Below are positions 46,896 through 56,655 of a stretch of 64,000 bases of DNA, in pieces. The position numbers and the translations under genes were made by a program. The notes below the pieces were generated by a model that had not been told where the DNA came from, ran no database searches, and saw only the letters and a list, made by a program, of their open reading frames with translations. This DNA comes from AP-15 sp963700195 (lineage in GTDB: Bacteria; Pseudomonadota; Alphaproteobacteria; ATCC43930; CGMCC-115725), in the NCBI GenBank assembly GCA_963700195.1, contig CAVOWQ010000055.1:1-64000 (forward strand). The letters run 5' to 3'. The number at the start of each line of letters is the position of its first letter. Positions within the stretch are counted from its first letter, which is position 1.

Positions 46896-47119
46896 ATCAA
46901 CCTCCCATCGCAAAGCCGCATGCTCTCGCTCGGCATGCGCTCATGGCCGAGAGTGCAGGGGGTGACGCGTATGGAGCTACAAAGCGGGCATAAAAAAATT
47001 CAAAAACGCCCCAAAAAAGTTTTGGGATCCGCGCAAGACGTTCCAAGATCCGCCCTAGAACCGTCAGCGAGGCTGCGCTTTGCCTAAACGAGCTGGCGGC
47101 AGGAACACGGGAGACGGGC

Positions 47120-48696
47120 GTGCGCGCCACGGCCGACATTTTCCTGTTCGAGGAATTTCGCCTGGATCGGCAGGGCGAGGGTCTGTCTCGGCGCAATGAA
47201 CGTGGCGTTTTCGTTCCGGTACCAATCGGACTCCGAGCGCTCGATGTTTTAAGCGTACTGGTCGAGCGGCCTGGCGAGCTCATCTCGAAGGAGGAGATCA
47301 TGGCGGCGGTCTGGAGGCGGACCGTTGTCGAGAACGCCAACCTGACCGTCCAGATCTCGGCGCTTCGCCGGGTACTCGATCACGGGCGATCCGAGGAAAG
47401 CGGCATTCAGACGGTGGCTGCGCGCGGCTATCGGTTTACAGCGGCGGTGACGGCCGCCCCCAGCGCCCGCGGACTTGGCAGCGCACCCCAGAGGCCACGC
47501 CTTTCGATCGTCGTGCTGCCGTTCACCAATCTGAGCGGTGATCCCGAACAGGGGTATTTTGCGGATGGTCTCGTCGACGATCTGACGACCGATTTGTCTC
47601 GGATCGACGGCATGTTCGTGATCTCCCGCAACACCGCATTCACTTACAAGGCCGTGGCGGTCAACGCCAGGCAGATCAGCCAGGAACTGGGTGTGCGGTA
47701 TGTGCTGGAGGGAAGCGTTCGACGTTTCGGCAACCAGCTCCGCGTCAACGCCCAGCTGATCGACGCGCAGACGGGTGCCCACCTGTGGGCGGAGCGGTTC
47801 GACCGCGACACGGGCGATCTATTCGCCCTGCAGAACGAGATCACGAGCCGGATCGCGGTCGCGCTCGATATCGAGCTGATCGGCGCGGAAGCGGCTCGGC
47901 CGACCGAGCGCCCCGACGCGCTCGACTACATCCTGCGGGGACGCGCGGCATCTTGGAAGTCGCCGACCCCGGACAAATACGCCGAGGCGATCGGCTTCTT
48001 TGAATGCGCGTTGACGCTGAATACTCACTCAGTCGAGGCGAAGAGCCTGTTGGCGGCTGCGCTTGCCAACCGCGTGCTCGACCACATGACCGATACCGGA
48101 GCAGCGGATCTTGCGCGTGCGGAGACGCTGATATCGCAAGCCTTATTGGCTGCACCCCGCAACCCGCGTGTCCGTTGCGCACGCGCCGAACTCCTGCGCG
48201 TCGTGCGTCGCAACGAAGAGGCGATCCCCGAATATGAGATCGCCATCAGCGTCCAATCGCAACTGGGCTGACGCCTTCGCCGGTCTCGGCTGGTGCAAGT
48301 TCTGGACCGGGTCCATGGAGGAGGCCATTTGGTTGCATGAGCAAGCCATGCGGCTCAGCCCCCGCGATCCCCTCATCGGTTACTGGTATTTTCGGATCGG
48401 GCTCATCTGCCTCCTGCAATTCCGCACCGACGAAGCCATTCCGTGGTTTGAGAAGGCGCGAGGCATGCTTCCCACGTTCCCTACGATCTATTCCTTTCTC
48501 GGTTCCGCCTATGCCCTCAAAGGCGAACCCGAACGTGGTGCTCCTTTGCTTGCCGAAACCTACCGGCTCAGCGACAAGGCCTGGGTCCCGACGATCGCCG
48601 ATATGCGGGTCACGGGCTATTGGGGCCCGCCCGAGATGCGCAGGTTATACGAGGACATCTATTTTGCCGGGCTGCGCAAGCTTGGGGTCCGGAGGA
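47120..48696 (+). CDS. Winged-helix (OmpR/CadC-type) regulator with TPR-like C-terminus, frameshifted
   Basis: An N-terminal Trans_reg_C DNA-binding domain (about residues 5-108: FEEFRLDRQGEG, ELISKEEIMAAVWRR, LTVQISALRRVLD, VAARGYRF) precedes a TolB-like region (IVVLPFTNLSGDPEQGYFADGL). TPR-like helices follow (NWADAFAGLGWCKFWTGSMEEA, YSFLGSAYALKGEPERG). One extra base near 48251 ends the first frame early (stop at 48271). A missing C near 48690 hides the natural KLGVPEE stop at 48696, and the frame otherwise runs to 48746. Related proteins are often called adenylate cyclases, but no cyclase domain is present. GTG 47120 follows a GGGAG site. Confidence 0.8.
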
Positions 48697-48720
48697 ATGA
48701 TCGTAGGTTAGGCGCGGCCT

Positions 48721-48850
48721 TTAGCCGCCGCCGATATTCGAGATGAGATAGATCTCGCTATCGGGCTTGAGCGGGCCAGGTAGGCGTCCTGGAAGACCTG
48801 CCATCGATCGCCGCCGCCATGCTCTCCTCGATCTGGTGTCCTGGACCGGG
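48721..48850 (-). pseudogene. Truncated duplicate of the MoaD-like gene
   Basis: The minus strand reads QIEESMAAAIDG, QVFQDAYLA, LKPDSEIYLISNIGGG and a stop. It matches the last half of the MoaD-like protein at 49227 nearly residue for residue. Two single bases are missing, near 48776 (a C run) and 48803. The N-terminal half is absent beyond about 48850. It keeps the Gly-Gly end. It is a degenerated tandem copy. Confidence 0.75.
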
Positions 48851-48882
48851 ACAGATTTACGGCGCGACGGAGCGCCGGGTTG

Positions 48883-49220
48883 TCACGATGGGATCTGCTT
48901 CAATTGCTGGCCCAGTTGGATCATGTCGATCCGACCTTCCCAATCGACGAGGGCATCGGCGTTCAGCGCCACCCATTCGAAGACCGCCTGCTCATCGCTC
49001 GACGACAATTGGCCCGCGATGTGCGGAGTTGGCGACTCCTACGACGGCCGTGTTCGCGATGTTCATCTGGTCGCCGTGGGTCACGTTGACCTTGACCCGG
49101 ACGTCATGGCGCGTTCCCGCGAGGGCTGACCCACACGGTCATCGGCAGCCCTGTCGTTCGCGGGAACAGGTTCGCCATCTCGAAGAGTTCGTCGCTCTCG
49201 AATTCGCGAACCTGCTGCAT
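48883..49220 (-). pseudogene. Small conserved hypothetical protein, broken by two frame changes
   Basis: From ATG 49220 the frame reads QQVREFESDELFEMANLFP, LPMTVWVSPRGN, then stops. The next frame gives RHDVRVKVNVTHGDQMNIAN, and a third gives HIAGQLSSSDEQAVFEWVAL up to GRIDMIQLGQQLKQIPS and a TGA at 48883. I recognise the pattern as a small protein of about 110 residues seen in rhizobia, but know no function for it. Two breaks, one needing two bases, suggest decay or clustered errors. It starts six bases after the MoaD-like stop. Confidence 0.5.
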
Positions 49221-49226
49221 CACGGT

Positions 49227-49475
49227 TCAGCCGCCGCCGATTTTGGGGATCAGGTAGATTTCGCTGTCGGGGTTGAGCGGGGCGAGGTAGGCGTCCTGGA
49301 AGATCTCGCCGTCGATCGCCACCGCCATGCTCTCGTCGATCTGGCGGCCGAGGCCGGGGAAGCGGCGGTCGAGCTCGAGAACCATCCGACGGAAGGTGTC
49401 CGCCTCCACCTCGAGCTCGGTCGCGCCGCCGGTGAACCGGCGGGCGGCCTGGCCCGAGAAATGGACGCGCGGCAC
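49227..49475 (-). CDS. MoaD/ThiS-like ubiquitin-fold protein
   Basis: An 82-residue beta-grasp protein ending in IPKIGGG, the C-terminal di-glycine that is thiocarboxylated in sulfur carriers such as MoaD. GTG 49475 (PRVHFSGQAARRF) follows a GGAGCG site. The longer open frame upstream only translates the palindromic repeat. It sits immediately downstream of the two molybdenum hydroxylase large subunits. It may therefore supply dithiolene sulfur for the cofactor or act on this enzyme specifically. No MoaE, MoeB or MoaA gene is nearby. Confidence 0.8.
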   Translation of the reverse strand: MPRVHFSGQAARRFTGGATELEVEADTFRRMVLELDRRFPGLGRQIDESMAVAIDGEIFQDAYLAPLNPDSEIYLIPKIGGG

Positions 49476-49498
49476 TGTCAGCGCTCCTGCGCCAACGA

Positions 49499-49572
49499 TG
49501 TCATTGCGAGTGCAGCGAAGCAATCTCGCCGCCGAGATTGCCGCGGCGCCTGCGGCGCCTCGCAATGACGAG
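49499..49572. repeat. Inverted intergenic repeat (GTCATTGCGAG type), copy 1
   Basis: TGTCATTGCGAG at the left and CTCGCAATGACGA at the right form the outer arms. AGCGAAGCAATCTCG and CGAGATTG give the inner arms. A second copy lies at 51908-51992, so two copies flank the first large-subunit gene. Confidence 0.8.
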
Positions 49573-49583
49573 CCATGGCTAGG

Positions 49584-51876
49584 CTATTCCGCCGCCCGCC
49601 GCACCGGTTCCTGCGAGTCGATCGCGGCGCGCAGCCGCGGCGGCGACATCGGCAGGTCGCGCATGCGCACTCCGATCGCGTCGGCGATCGCATTGGCGAC
49701 CGCCGCCATCGGCGGCACGATCGGCACCTCGCCGACGCCGCGGGCACCGAACGGGTGCCGCGGGTTCGCGTTCTCGACCATGACCGCCTCGATCATCGGC
49801 AAGTCGGAGGCGACCGGCACGCGGTAATCGAGGAAGCCCGGGTTATCGAGCCGGCCGTTCTTGTCGTAGATGTATTCCTCGTTGAGCGCCCAGCCGATCC
49901 CCTGGGTGACGCCGCCTTGGATCTGGCCCTCGACGTAGCTCGGGTGAATGGCGCGACCGACATCCTGGACCGCGGTGTAGCGCAGGATCTTGACCTGCCC
50001 CGTCTCCTTGTCGACCTCGACGTCGCAGATATGCGTCGCAAAGCCGGGCCCCGCGCCCTGCGCGTTGATCGACACCTCGGCGCTGATCGGCCCGCCGGTC
50101 CGCCCCGATTTGAGCGCGATCTCGGCCAACGGCAACGGCTCGAAGCTGCCGGCGTTGGGGCCAGCCGGGTAGGCCTTGCCGTCCTTCCATTCGACCGCGT
50201 CGGCGGGGATGTCCCAGATCATCGCGGCGCGTTTTTTGAGCTCCTCGACGACCTTCTCAGCGGCCTGCGTCGCCGCCATGCCGGTCGCGAAGGTGACGCG
50301 GCTGCCGCCGGTCAGGAACGAGAAGCCGATCGAGCTGGTGTCGCCGACGATCGTACGGACCTTTTCAACGGGGATACCCAGAACCTCGGCGGCCATCATC
50401 CCGATCGAGGCGCGCGAGCCGCCGATATCCGGGTTTCCCGACACGACGACGGCGGTGCCGTCCTCATTGATGTGGCAGGCGGCGCTCGAACTCGCCGCCG
50501 ATGTTGAACCAGAAGCCCGAGGCGATGCCGCGGCCCTGATTGGGGCCGAGCTTCTCCTTCAGATGCGGATGGTTCTTGGCGGCTTCGACGGTCTGGGCAT
50601 AGCCGATGTTCTGCCAGGTCGGGCCGTGCAACGCCTTGACGCCGTCCTTGGCCGCGTTCTTTTCGCGCAATGCCAACGGGTCGATGCCGAGCTGATCGGC
50701 CAGTTCGTCGAGACAACTCTCGACGCCGTAAGACGAGTTCGGCGCGCCGGGGGCGCGGTAGGCGGCGACCTTTGGGCGATTTGACACGACATCGTAGCCG
50801 GTGACCTTGGCGTTCGGGATGTCGTACATCGCAAACGCGCACATGCAGCCCGGCCCGACTGGCGAACCCGGGAAGGCGCCGGCCTGATATTTGAGCACGG
50901 CCTCGCCGGCGGTCAGCGTTCCATCCTTCTTGGCCCCGATCTTGACCTCGACGACGCAGCCGGCTGCCGGCCCGGTGCCGCGGAATACCTCCTCGCGGCT
51001 CATGACCATCTTGACCGGCCGTCCCGTCTTCTTCGCCAGCGCCAGGGCGACCGGCTCCAGATAGACGAGCGTCTTGCCGCCAAAGCCGCCGCCGATCTCG
51101 GCCGGGATTGCGCGAATGTCGGAGATGTCGATGCCGAGCAGCTTGGCGCAATAGGCGCGCACCATGAACTGGCCCTGGCTCGAGCTCCAGATCGTGCACT
51201 GTCCGTCGGCCGCGGCCGACACGACGCAGGCATGCGGTTCGATGTAAGCCTGGTGCACCGGCTGGGTCGAATAACGCCGCTCGATGATGACATCGGCGTC
51301 GCGGAACCCGGCGTCGACGTCGCCCTTGGTGAAGGCGACGACCTTGGCAACGTTGGAGGCGTGCGTCGGCTTGGGCTCGACGCCCTGGGTGAAGAGGTCG
51401 TCATGGAGCACAGGTGCGTCCGGTTTCATCGCCTCTTCGACATCGATGACGTAAGGCAGCACGTGGTATTGGACCTCGATCAGCTCGCAAGCTTCCTCGG
51501 CGATCGACGGCGATGTCGCCGCCACCGCCGCCACGGCGTGGCCGTCATAGAGCACCTTGCCCCGCGCCATGCAGTTGCTCGACAGGTCGCGGAAGTTCAT
51601 CGGCCCCTCGCCGACAAAGGCTTCTTCCGAAGCGATCGGCGGGAAGTCGCCCGAGGTCACGATGGCTTTGACGCCGGGCAGCGTTAGCGCCCTGTCGATG
51701 TTGATCGACATTATCCGCGCATGAGCGTGCGGGCTGCGCTTGACTTTGCCCCACAGCATGCCCGGCATCACCATATCGGCGCCGAAGTTGGCGCGGCCGG
51801 TGACCTTGTCGACCCCGTCCGGGCGGATCGGACGGGTCCCGACGACCTTCTGCAATTCCTTCGGCATATACGTCAT
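49584..51876 (-). CDS. Molybdenum hydroxylase large subunit 1 (xanthine dehydrogenase family), frameshifted
   Basis: Molybdopterin-binding subunit of the xanthine/CO dehydrogenase family, about 763 residues. The first frame (from ATG 51876) has IRPDGVDKVTGRANFGADM, RRYSTQPVHQAYIEPHA, IPAEIGGGFGGKT and AYRAPGAPNSSYGVESC. The second carries GNPDIGGSRASIGMM, DVGRAIHPSYVEGQIQGG and the catalytic Glu loop GVGEVPIVPP. The frames join near 50487, where one extra base turns GGEFSAACHIN into GGEFERRLPHQ. The homologous gene upstream has the same insertion. It oxidises a heterocycle, CO or an aromatic thioester; the substrate is unknown. Confidence 0.88.
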
Positions 51877-51907
51877 GCAAACCTTACTCCCGTTCTAAGC
51901 TTAGACG

Positions 51908-51992
51908 CTGTCATTGCGAGCGAAGCGAAGCAATCTCGGGCCAGGAGTATTCCGGATCGAGATTGCTTCGTCGCTTCGCTCCTCGCAATGAC
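51908..51992. repeat. Inverted intergenic repeat (GTCATTGCGAG type), copy 2
   Basis: TGTCATTGCGAGCGAAGCGAAGCAATCTCG is mirrored by CGAGATTGCTTCGTCGCTTCGCTCCTCGCAATGACA. It is a long palindrome between the two large-subunit genes and the twin of the copy at 49499. Confidence 0.85.
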
Positions 51993-51994
51993 AC

Positions 51995-54290
51995 CTACTC
52001 TGCCGCTGCGCGCATCGGCTCCGCTTCGTCGAGCGCGGCCAGCAGCCGCGGCGGCGACATCGGCAAGTCGCGCAGACGGATGCCGGTGGCATCGGCAATC
52101 GCGTTGGCGACTGCCGCCATCGGCGGGATGATCGGCACCTCGCCGACACCCCGCGCGCCGAACGGATGGCGCGGGTTTGGCAGCTCGATCATGACCGTGT
52201 CGATCATTGGCATGTCCGAAGCGACCGGCACGCGATAGTCGAGGAAGCCCGGGTTTTCGAGGCGGCCATCCTTGTCGTAGATGTATTCCTCGCTCAGGGC
52301 CCAGCCAACCCCTTGCGCCACACCGCCCTGCATCTGTCCCTCGACATAAGAGGGATGGATCGCGCGGCCGACATCCTGGATCGCGGCATAGCGCAGGATC
52401 TTGACGTGACCGGTCTCCTTGTCGACCTCGACATCGCAGATATGGGTCGTAAAGCCCGGCGCCTGGCCTTGCGCGTTGATCTGCACCTCGGCGCTGATCG
52501 GGCCGCCGGTGCGCGCCGCCTTCGCGGCGATGGCGGCCAGATCGAGCGGCTCGAAGCTGCCGGCATTGGGGCCGGCCGGAAACGCTTTTCCGTCCTTCCA
52601 CTCGACCGCTTCGGGGCTGATATCCCAAATGATCGCTGCGCGCTTCTTCAGTTCCTCGACGACCTTTTGCGTCGCTTGCGTTACCGCCATGCCGCCGGCA
52701 AAGGTGACGCGACTGCCTCCGGTCGAGGCGCTGAAGCCGATCGCCGTCGTGTCGCCGACGACCGGACGGACCCTCTCGAACGGGACGCCGAGCACCTCGG
52801 CCACCATCATCGCCATAGAGGCGCGCGAGCCGCCGATGTCGGGATGACCTTCCGTGACCGTCACCGTGCCGTCCTCGTTGACGTGGCAGGCGGCGCTCGA
52901 ATTCACCGCCGGCATTGTGCCAGTAGCCCGAGGCAATGCCGCGCCCCTGGTTGGGCCCGAGCGGCACGCTCAACTGCGGGTGAGCTTTCGCGGCCTCGAC
53001 GGTCTTCATGTAGCCGATGTTGTTCCAGGTCGGGCCGTGCGCTGCCTTGGTGCCGTCTTTGGCGCCGTTGATCTCCCGCATCTTGAGCGGGTCGATGCCG
53101 AGCTCGCGCGCCAGCTCGTCGATGCAGCTTTCGACCCCAAACGAGCCGATCGGCGCGCCGGGGGCCCGGTAGGCGGCAACCTTGGGGCGGTTGCTGAGGA
53201 CGTCGTAGCCGATCGCCTCGGCGTTGGGCAGGTCGTAGACCGCAAGTCCGCAGATGCAGCCTTGTTGGACCGGCGAACCCGGAAACGCCCCCGATTGGTA
53301 TTTGAGCACGGCCTTGGCAGAGGTGATCCGGCCGTCCTTTTTGGCGCCCATCTTGACTTCGACGACGGCGCCCGAGGTCGGCCCGGTCGCTCGGAACACC
53401 TCTTCACGGCTCATCACGATCTTGACGGGCCGACCCGACTTCTTCGACAGCATATAGGCGACCGGCTCGAGATAGATGATCGTCTTGCCGCCAAAGCCGC
53501 CGCCTATCTCCGCCGGGATCGCGCGGATGGCTGCGTTATCCTCAGCGCCGGCGATCCGCGAGGTGTAGGCGCGGACCATGAACTGGCCCTGGCTCGAGCT
53601 CCAAATCGTCGTTTGCCCGTCAGCTGCGACCGAGACGACGCAGGCATGCGGCTCGATATAGGCCTGGTGCACGGGTTTTGTCGTGTAGCGCCGCTCGATG
53701 ACGATTTCGGCTTCGGCGAACCCGGCCTCGACATCGCCCTTCGCAAAGCGAACCATTTTTGAGACGTTCGACGGCTTGCTCGGCTTAGGCTCGACCCCCG
53801 CGGTAAAGATGTCCTCGTGTAACAGCGGCGCATCGGGCGCCATTGCCGCTTCGACATCCATCACGTGCGGCAATACCTCGTATTCAACCTCGATCAGGTC
53901 GAGCGCCTGCTCGGCGATCGCCGGCGAGGTGGCGGCGACTGCAGCCACCGCATGACCTTCGTAGAGCGCCTTGCCTTTCGCCATGCAGTTGCGCGACAGG
54001 TCCCACAGATTGTGCGGCATAGCGCCGATGGTGCGCTTATCCGGCGGGATGTCGGGAAAATCGGCTCGCGTCGTCACGGCCTTGACCCCGGGCAATGCCA
54101 TCGCCTTGTCGGTGTTGATCGAGATGATCCGGGCGTGGGCATGCGGGCTGCGCTTGATCTTGCCCCACAACATGCCCGGCATTTTCATGTCGGCGCCAAA
54201 ATTGGCGCGGCCGGTTACCTTGTCGACCCCGTCGGGACGGATCGGCCGGGTGCCGACGACCTTCAGGGCGTCCTTGTCGAGGTAACTCAT
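51995..54290 (-). CDS. Molybdenum hydroxylase large subunit 2 (xanthine dehydrogenase family), frameshifted
   Basis: A second large subunit, close in sequence to the one downstream over its whole length. It has IRPDGVDKVTGRANFGADMK, RRYTTKPVHQAYIEPHA, IPAEIGGGFGGKT, AYRAPGAPIGSFGVESC, then in the second frame GHPDIGGSRASMAMM and GVGEVPIIPP with the catalytic Glu. The frame joint is near 52898, at the same codon as in the paralogue. The first frame then runs open, without meaning, to 51873. ATG 54290 overlaps the small-subunit stop by four bases (ATGA), so this copy is the translationally coupled member of the enzyme. Confidence 0.88.
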
Positions 54291-54772
54291 CGCGCGCCCT
54301 CCGCTCGCATCACCGCCGCGGCGTCGAGCACCGCGCGGACGATCTTGTCATAGCCGGTGCAGCGGCAAAGATTGCCGGCCAGCCAGTACCGCGTCTCTTC
54401 CTCGGTCGGGTTCAGGTTCTGGTCGAGCAGCGCCTTCGCCGCGACGATGAAGCCCGGGGTGCAAAAGCCGCATTGCAGAGCCGCATGTTCGAGGAATTTC
54501 TGCTGCACCGGATGCAGTTTGTCGCCCTCGGCGATACCCTCGATCGTTTGGATCTTGCGGCCTTCGGCCTCGGCACCGAGCATCAGGCACGAGCAGACGA
54601 TGCTGCCGTCCACAATGACGGTGCAGGCGCCGCAATCGCCGGAGCTGCAGCCTTCTTTACTGCCGGTCAGGTTCAATTCGTCGCGCAGCACGTCAAGCAT
54701 AGTCTGCTGCGGTTCGCACAGGTATTCGACCGGTTCGCCGTTGATGATCGTCGATACGTGGGTTTTGGCCAT
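54287..54772 (-). CDS. Molybdenum hydroxylase 2Fe-2S small subunit (CoxS type)
   Basis: A 161-residue iron-sulfur subunit with two clusters. The N-terminal plant-ferredoxin-like cluster uses KEGCSSGDCGACTV and SCLML. The C-terminal helical domain uses LQCGFCTPGF and LCRCTGYDKI. It relays electrons from the Mo site to FAD. ATG 54772 (MAKTHVSTIINGEPVEY) is supported by homology; upstream codons belong to the preceding spacer. It lies between the FAD subunit and large subunit 2, ten bases from the first and overlapping the second. Confidence 0.94.
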   Translation of the reverse strand: MAKTHVSTIINGEPVEYLCEPQQTMLDVLRDELNLTGSKEGCSSGDCGACTVIVDGSIVCSCLMLGAEAEGRKIQTIEGIAEGDKLHPVQQKFLEHAALQCGFCTPGFIVAAKALLDQNLNPTEEETRYWLAGNLCRCTGYDKIVRAVLDAAAVMRAEGAR

Positions 54773-54782
54773 GGGCAGTCTC

Positions 54783-55652
54783 CTAGCGCTTAGCAGCGCG
54801 TTCAAAGGCGATTGCGGCCGCCCGGCGTGCCAAGACGCCGGCGACCTTGATCCGATATTCGATGGTGCCGCGTTTGTCGGTGATCGGGTTGCAGGCACGC
54901 CCCGCCGCGGCATCGAGCGCCGCCAATGTTGGCTCGTCGAGCCGGTGCCCGATCAGCGCTTTGGCAGCCTCATCGCAAACGATCTGCGTCGGCGCCACCG
55001 CGCCGAGCACGACGCGGGCATCGGTGCAGAGGCCGGCCGCGTCCAGGGTCACATTGACGGCGCACCCGACAACCGCGATATCCATTTCGGTGCGTGGGAT
55101 AAAGCGTAGATACGCGTCCGCCTGACGGGGCTTTGGTTTCGGTATATGAAACTCGACGATGAACTCGCCCTTTTCGAGCGAGGTCCGGCCCGGTCCGGTT
55201 ACGATGGCCTCGACCGGGGCTTCACGCCTTCCGCCGGGTCCGGCGATCACCGCCGTTGCGCGCGCGGTGATCAGCGCGGGTACGCTATCGGCGGCCGGCG
55301 AGGCATTGCACAGATTGCCGGCGAGCGAGGCGCGTCCTTGGATTTGCTCGGAGCCGATCAAATCCAGACCTTCAACAATTCCCGGCCAGGCTCTCGTGAG
55401 TGCTTCGTTTTCATAGACCATCGTGCCCGGCGTCGCGGCGCCGACAACAAAGCGATCACTCTCCTCGCAGATCCCGATCAACTCAGGAATTCTCTTGAGG
55501 TCGACGATCACCTCGGGACGTATCCGTCCGCTGCGCATCTGCACCAACAGATCGGTCCCGCCCGAGAGAGGCCTTGCCAGGCCCTGAGTGCTGGCCAACG
55601 CTCTGACCGCCTCGTCGACCGTCGTCGGTGCGGTGAAACTCAAACTAGGCAT
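54783..55652 (-). CDS. Molybdenum hydroxylase FAD-binding subunit (CoxM type)
   Basis: A 289-residue FAD subunit. It starts PSLSFTAPTTVDEAVRAL, with the FAD-binding segments LSGGTDLLVQM and QGRASLAGNLCNASPAAD and the CO dehydrogenase flavoprotein C-terminal domain at about 175-289. It passes electrons from the 2Fe-2S subunit to the final acceptor. ATG 55652 begins the M-S-L-L gene series, so it is the first gene of the operon. The promoter should lie in 55653-55766, shared with the divergent arfB. Confidence 0.92.
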   Translation of the reverse strand: MPSLSFTAPTTVDEAVRALASTQGLARPLSGGTDLLVQMRSGRIRPEVIVDLKRIPELIGICEESDRFVVGAATPGTMVYENEALTRAWPGIVEGLDLIGSEQIQGRASLAGNLCNASPAADSVPALITARATAVIAGPGGRREAPVEAIVTGPGRTSLEKGEFIVEFHIPKPKPRQADAYLRFIPRTEMDIAVVGCAVNVTLDAAGLCTDARVVLGAVAPTQIVCDEAAKALIGHRLDEPTLAALDAAAGRACNPITDKRGTIEYRIKVAGVLARRAAAIAFERAAKR

Positions 55653-55766
55653 TCTCGGCTCCTGAAAATCACAGGGGCGCACCGCTGCACCGGCAGGCTG
55701 TCACGATGCGACCCGTTCGGAATGACGCTCACGCTTACACTACCATGCCATCCGGCGTGAAGCGCT

Positions 55767-56186
55767 ATGTTGATCCCGATTAACGGCCATCTGTTCCTCG
55801 ATGACGGCGAGATCGAGGAAAGCTTTGTCCGAGCATCCGGTCCTGGGGGCCAGAATGTCAACAAGGTGTCGAGCGCGGTGCAGCTCCGCTTCGACCTGCC
55901 GGGATCGCGCTCGCTCCCGCAAGAGGTGCGCGCGAGACTGGCACGGTTAGCCGGGCATCGGCTGACGCGCGACGGCGTCATCGTCATCATTGCCCAGCGC
56001 TACCGCACGCAGGAACGCAATCGCCAGGACGCGCTAGACCGGCTGATCGCACTGATCCGCCGCGCCGCCGTGCCGCCAACTCCGCGCCGGCCAACCAAAC
56101 CCAGCCGCGCCGCCAAGGAGCGGCGGCTGCAGGGGAAAGCACGGCGGAGCGCCGTCAAGGAAATGCGCCGGGCCCGCCCTGATTAG
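55767..56186 (+). CDS. arfB: Alternative ribosome-rescue factor ArfB (peptidyl-tRNA hydrolase)
   Basis: A 139-residue ArfB/YaeJ/ICT1 protein that frees stalled ribosomes lacking a stop codon. The catalytic GGQ is in SFVRASGPGGQNVNKVSSAVQ. The basic C-terminal tail (RRPTKPSRAAKERRLQGKARR), which threads into the empty mRNA channel, is present. Length is normal. It is divergent from the molybdenum hydroxylase operon, with no functional link expected. Confidence 0.94.
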   Translation: MLIPINGHLFLDDGEIEESFVRASGPGGQNVNKVSSAVQLRFDLPGSRSLPQEVRARLARLAGHRLTRDGVIVIIAQRYRTQERNRQDALDRLIALIRRAAVPPTPRRPTKPSRAAKERRLQGKARRSAVKEMRRARPD

Positions 56187-56526
56187 CACTGCCGCGTGAG
56201 GGACACGGCGCCCCACCGGTATCCGAGGCGCCTGCGCCCCAGCTTCGTTCGTAAGCGCTGCCGTTTCTAGGGCGCCCGTGCCGCGGCCCTTGTCGGGGAT
56301 AAGGCTCCATTCATAACTCAGCTGCGAACCCTCCCGTGCCCAAGATGTGCGGGAAGCCGGCGCCGAAGGAAGACGAGCCGGTGACCCGGTCGCCGGCCTG
56401 ATGCAGCACCGCATCGAGGTCGAGAGAGGTTTTCCCCAATTGCACGCCGCCGTGGAAGCTGCTGTCGAAAGCCGACCCGGTCGCGGCCGGCGCGTGGCAG
56501 GCCGGGGCGAGTTGCTGCCCGCGCGG
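56187..56526. other. Intergenic stretch with an open minus frame
   Basis: On the minus strand a frame with protein-like composition (SAFDSSFHGGVQLGKTSLDL, then DRVTGSSSFGAGFPHI) ends with TGA at 56311. It has no start codon after the TGA near 56527. It may be the tail of a broken gene, but I recognise no family. Nothing else is supported here. Confidence 0.3.
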
Positions 56527-56646
56527 TCAAGACTGGCCGCGGGCCCACCGGCGTAGCCGGCGCGCAACGGTCTTGACGGCGACCAGCACGAGGCCGCTGC
56601 CCAGGGTCGGGAGGGGGTCGTCACCACACAGTTGCTCGTCGAGCAT
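56527..56646 (-). CDS. Possible 39-residue hypothetical protein
   Basis: ATG 56646, nine bases after the enoyl-CoA hydratase stop, opens a frame MLDEQLCGDDPLPTLGSG continuing with a short hydrophobic stretch VLVAVKTVARR and a basic end WARGQS. It might be a small membrane-associated peptide or a truncated gene. Neither ribosome site nor homologue could be identified. Confidence 0.25.
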   Translation of the reverse strand: MLDEQLCGDDPLPTLGSGLVLVAVKTVARRLRRWARGQS

Positions 56647-56655
56647 CAAGCCGGG

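Noticed and set aside
47120..48696. Adenylate cyclase annotation for the winged-helix/TPR protein
   Set aside because: No class III cyclase motifs are present. Only the DNA-binding, TolB-like and TPR-like parts are seen.
51873..52900. An 805-residue large subunit in a single frame
   Set aside because: After GGEF the frame loses all similarity, while the neighbouring frame carries the conserved C-terminal half.
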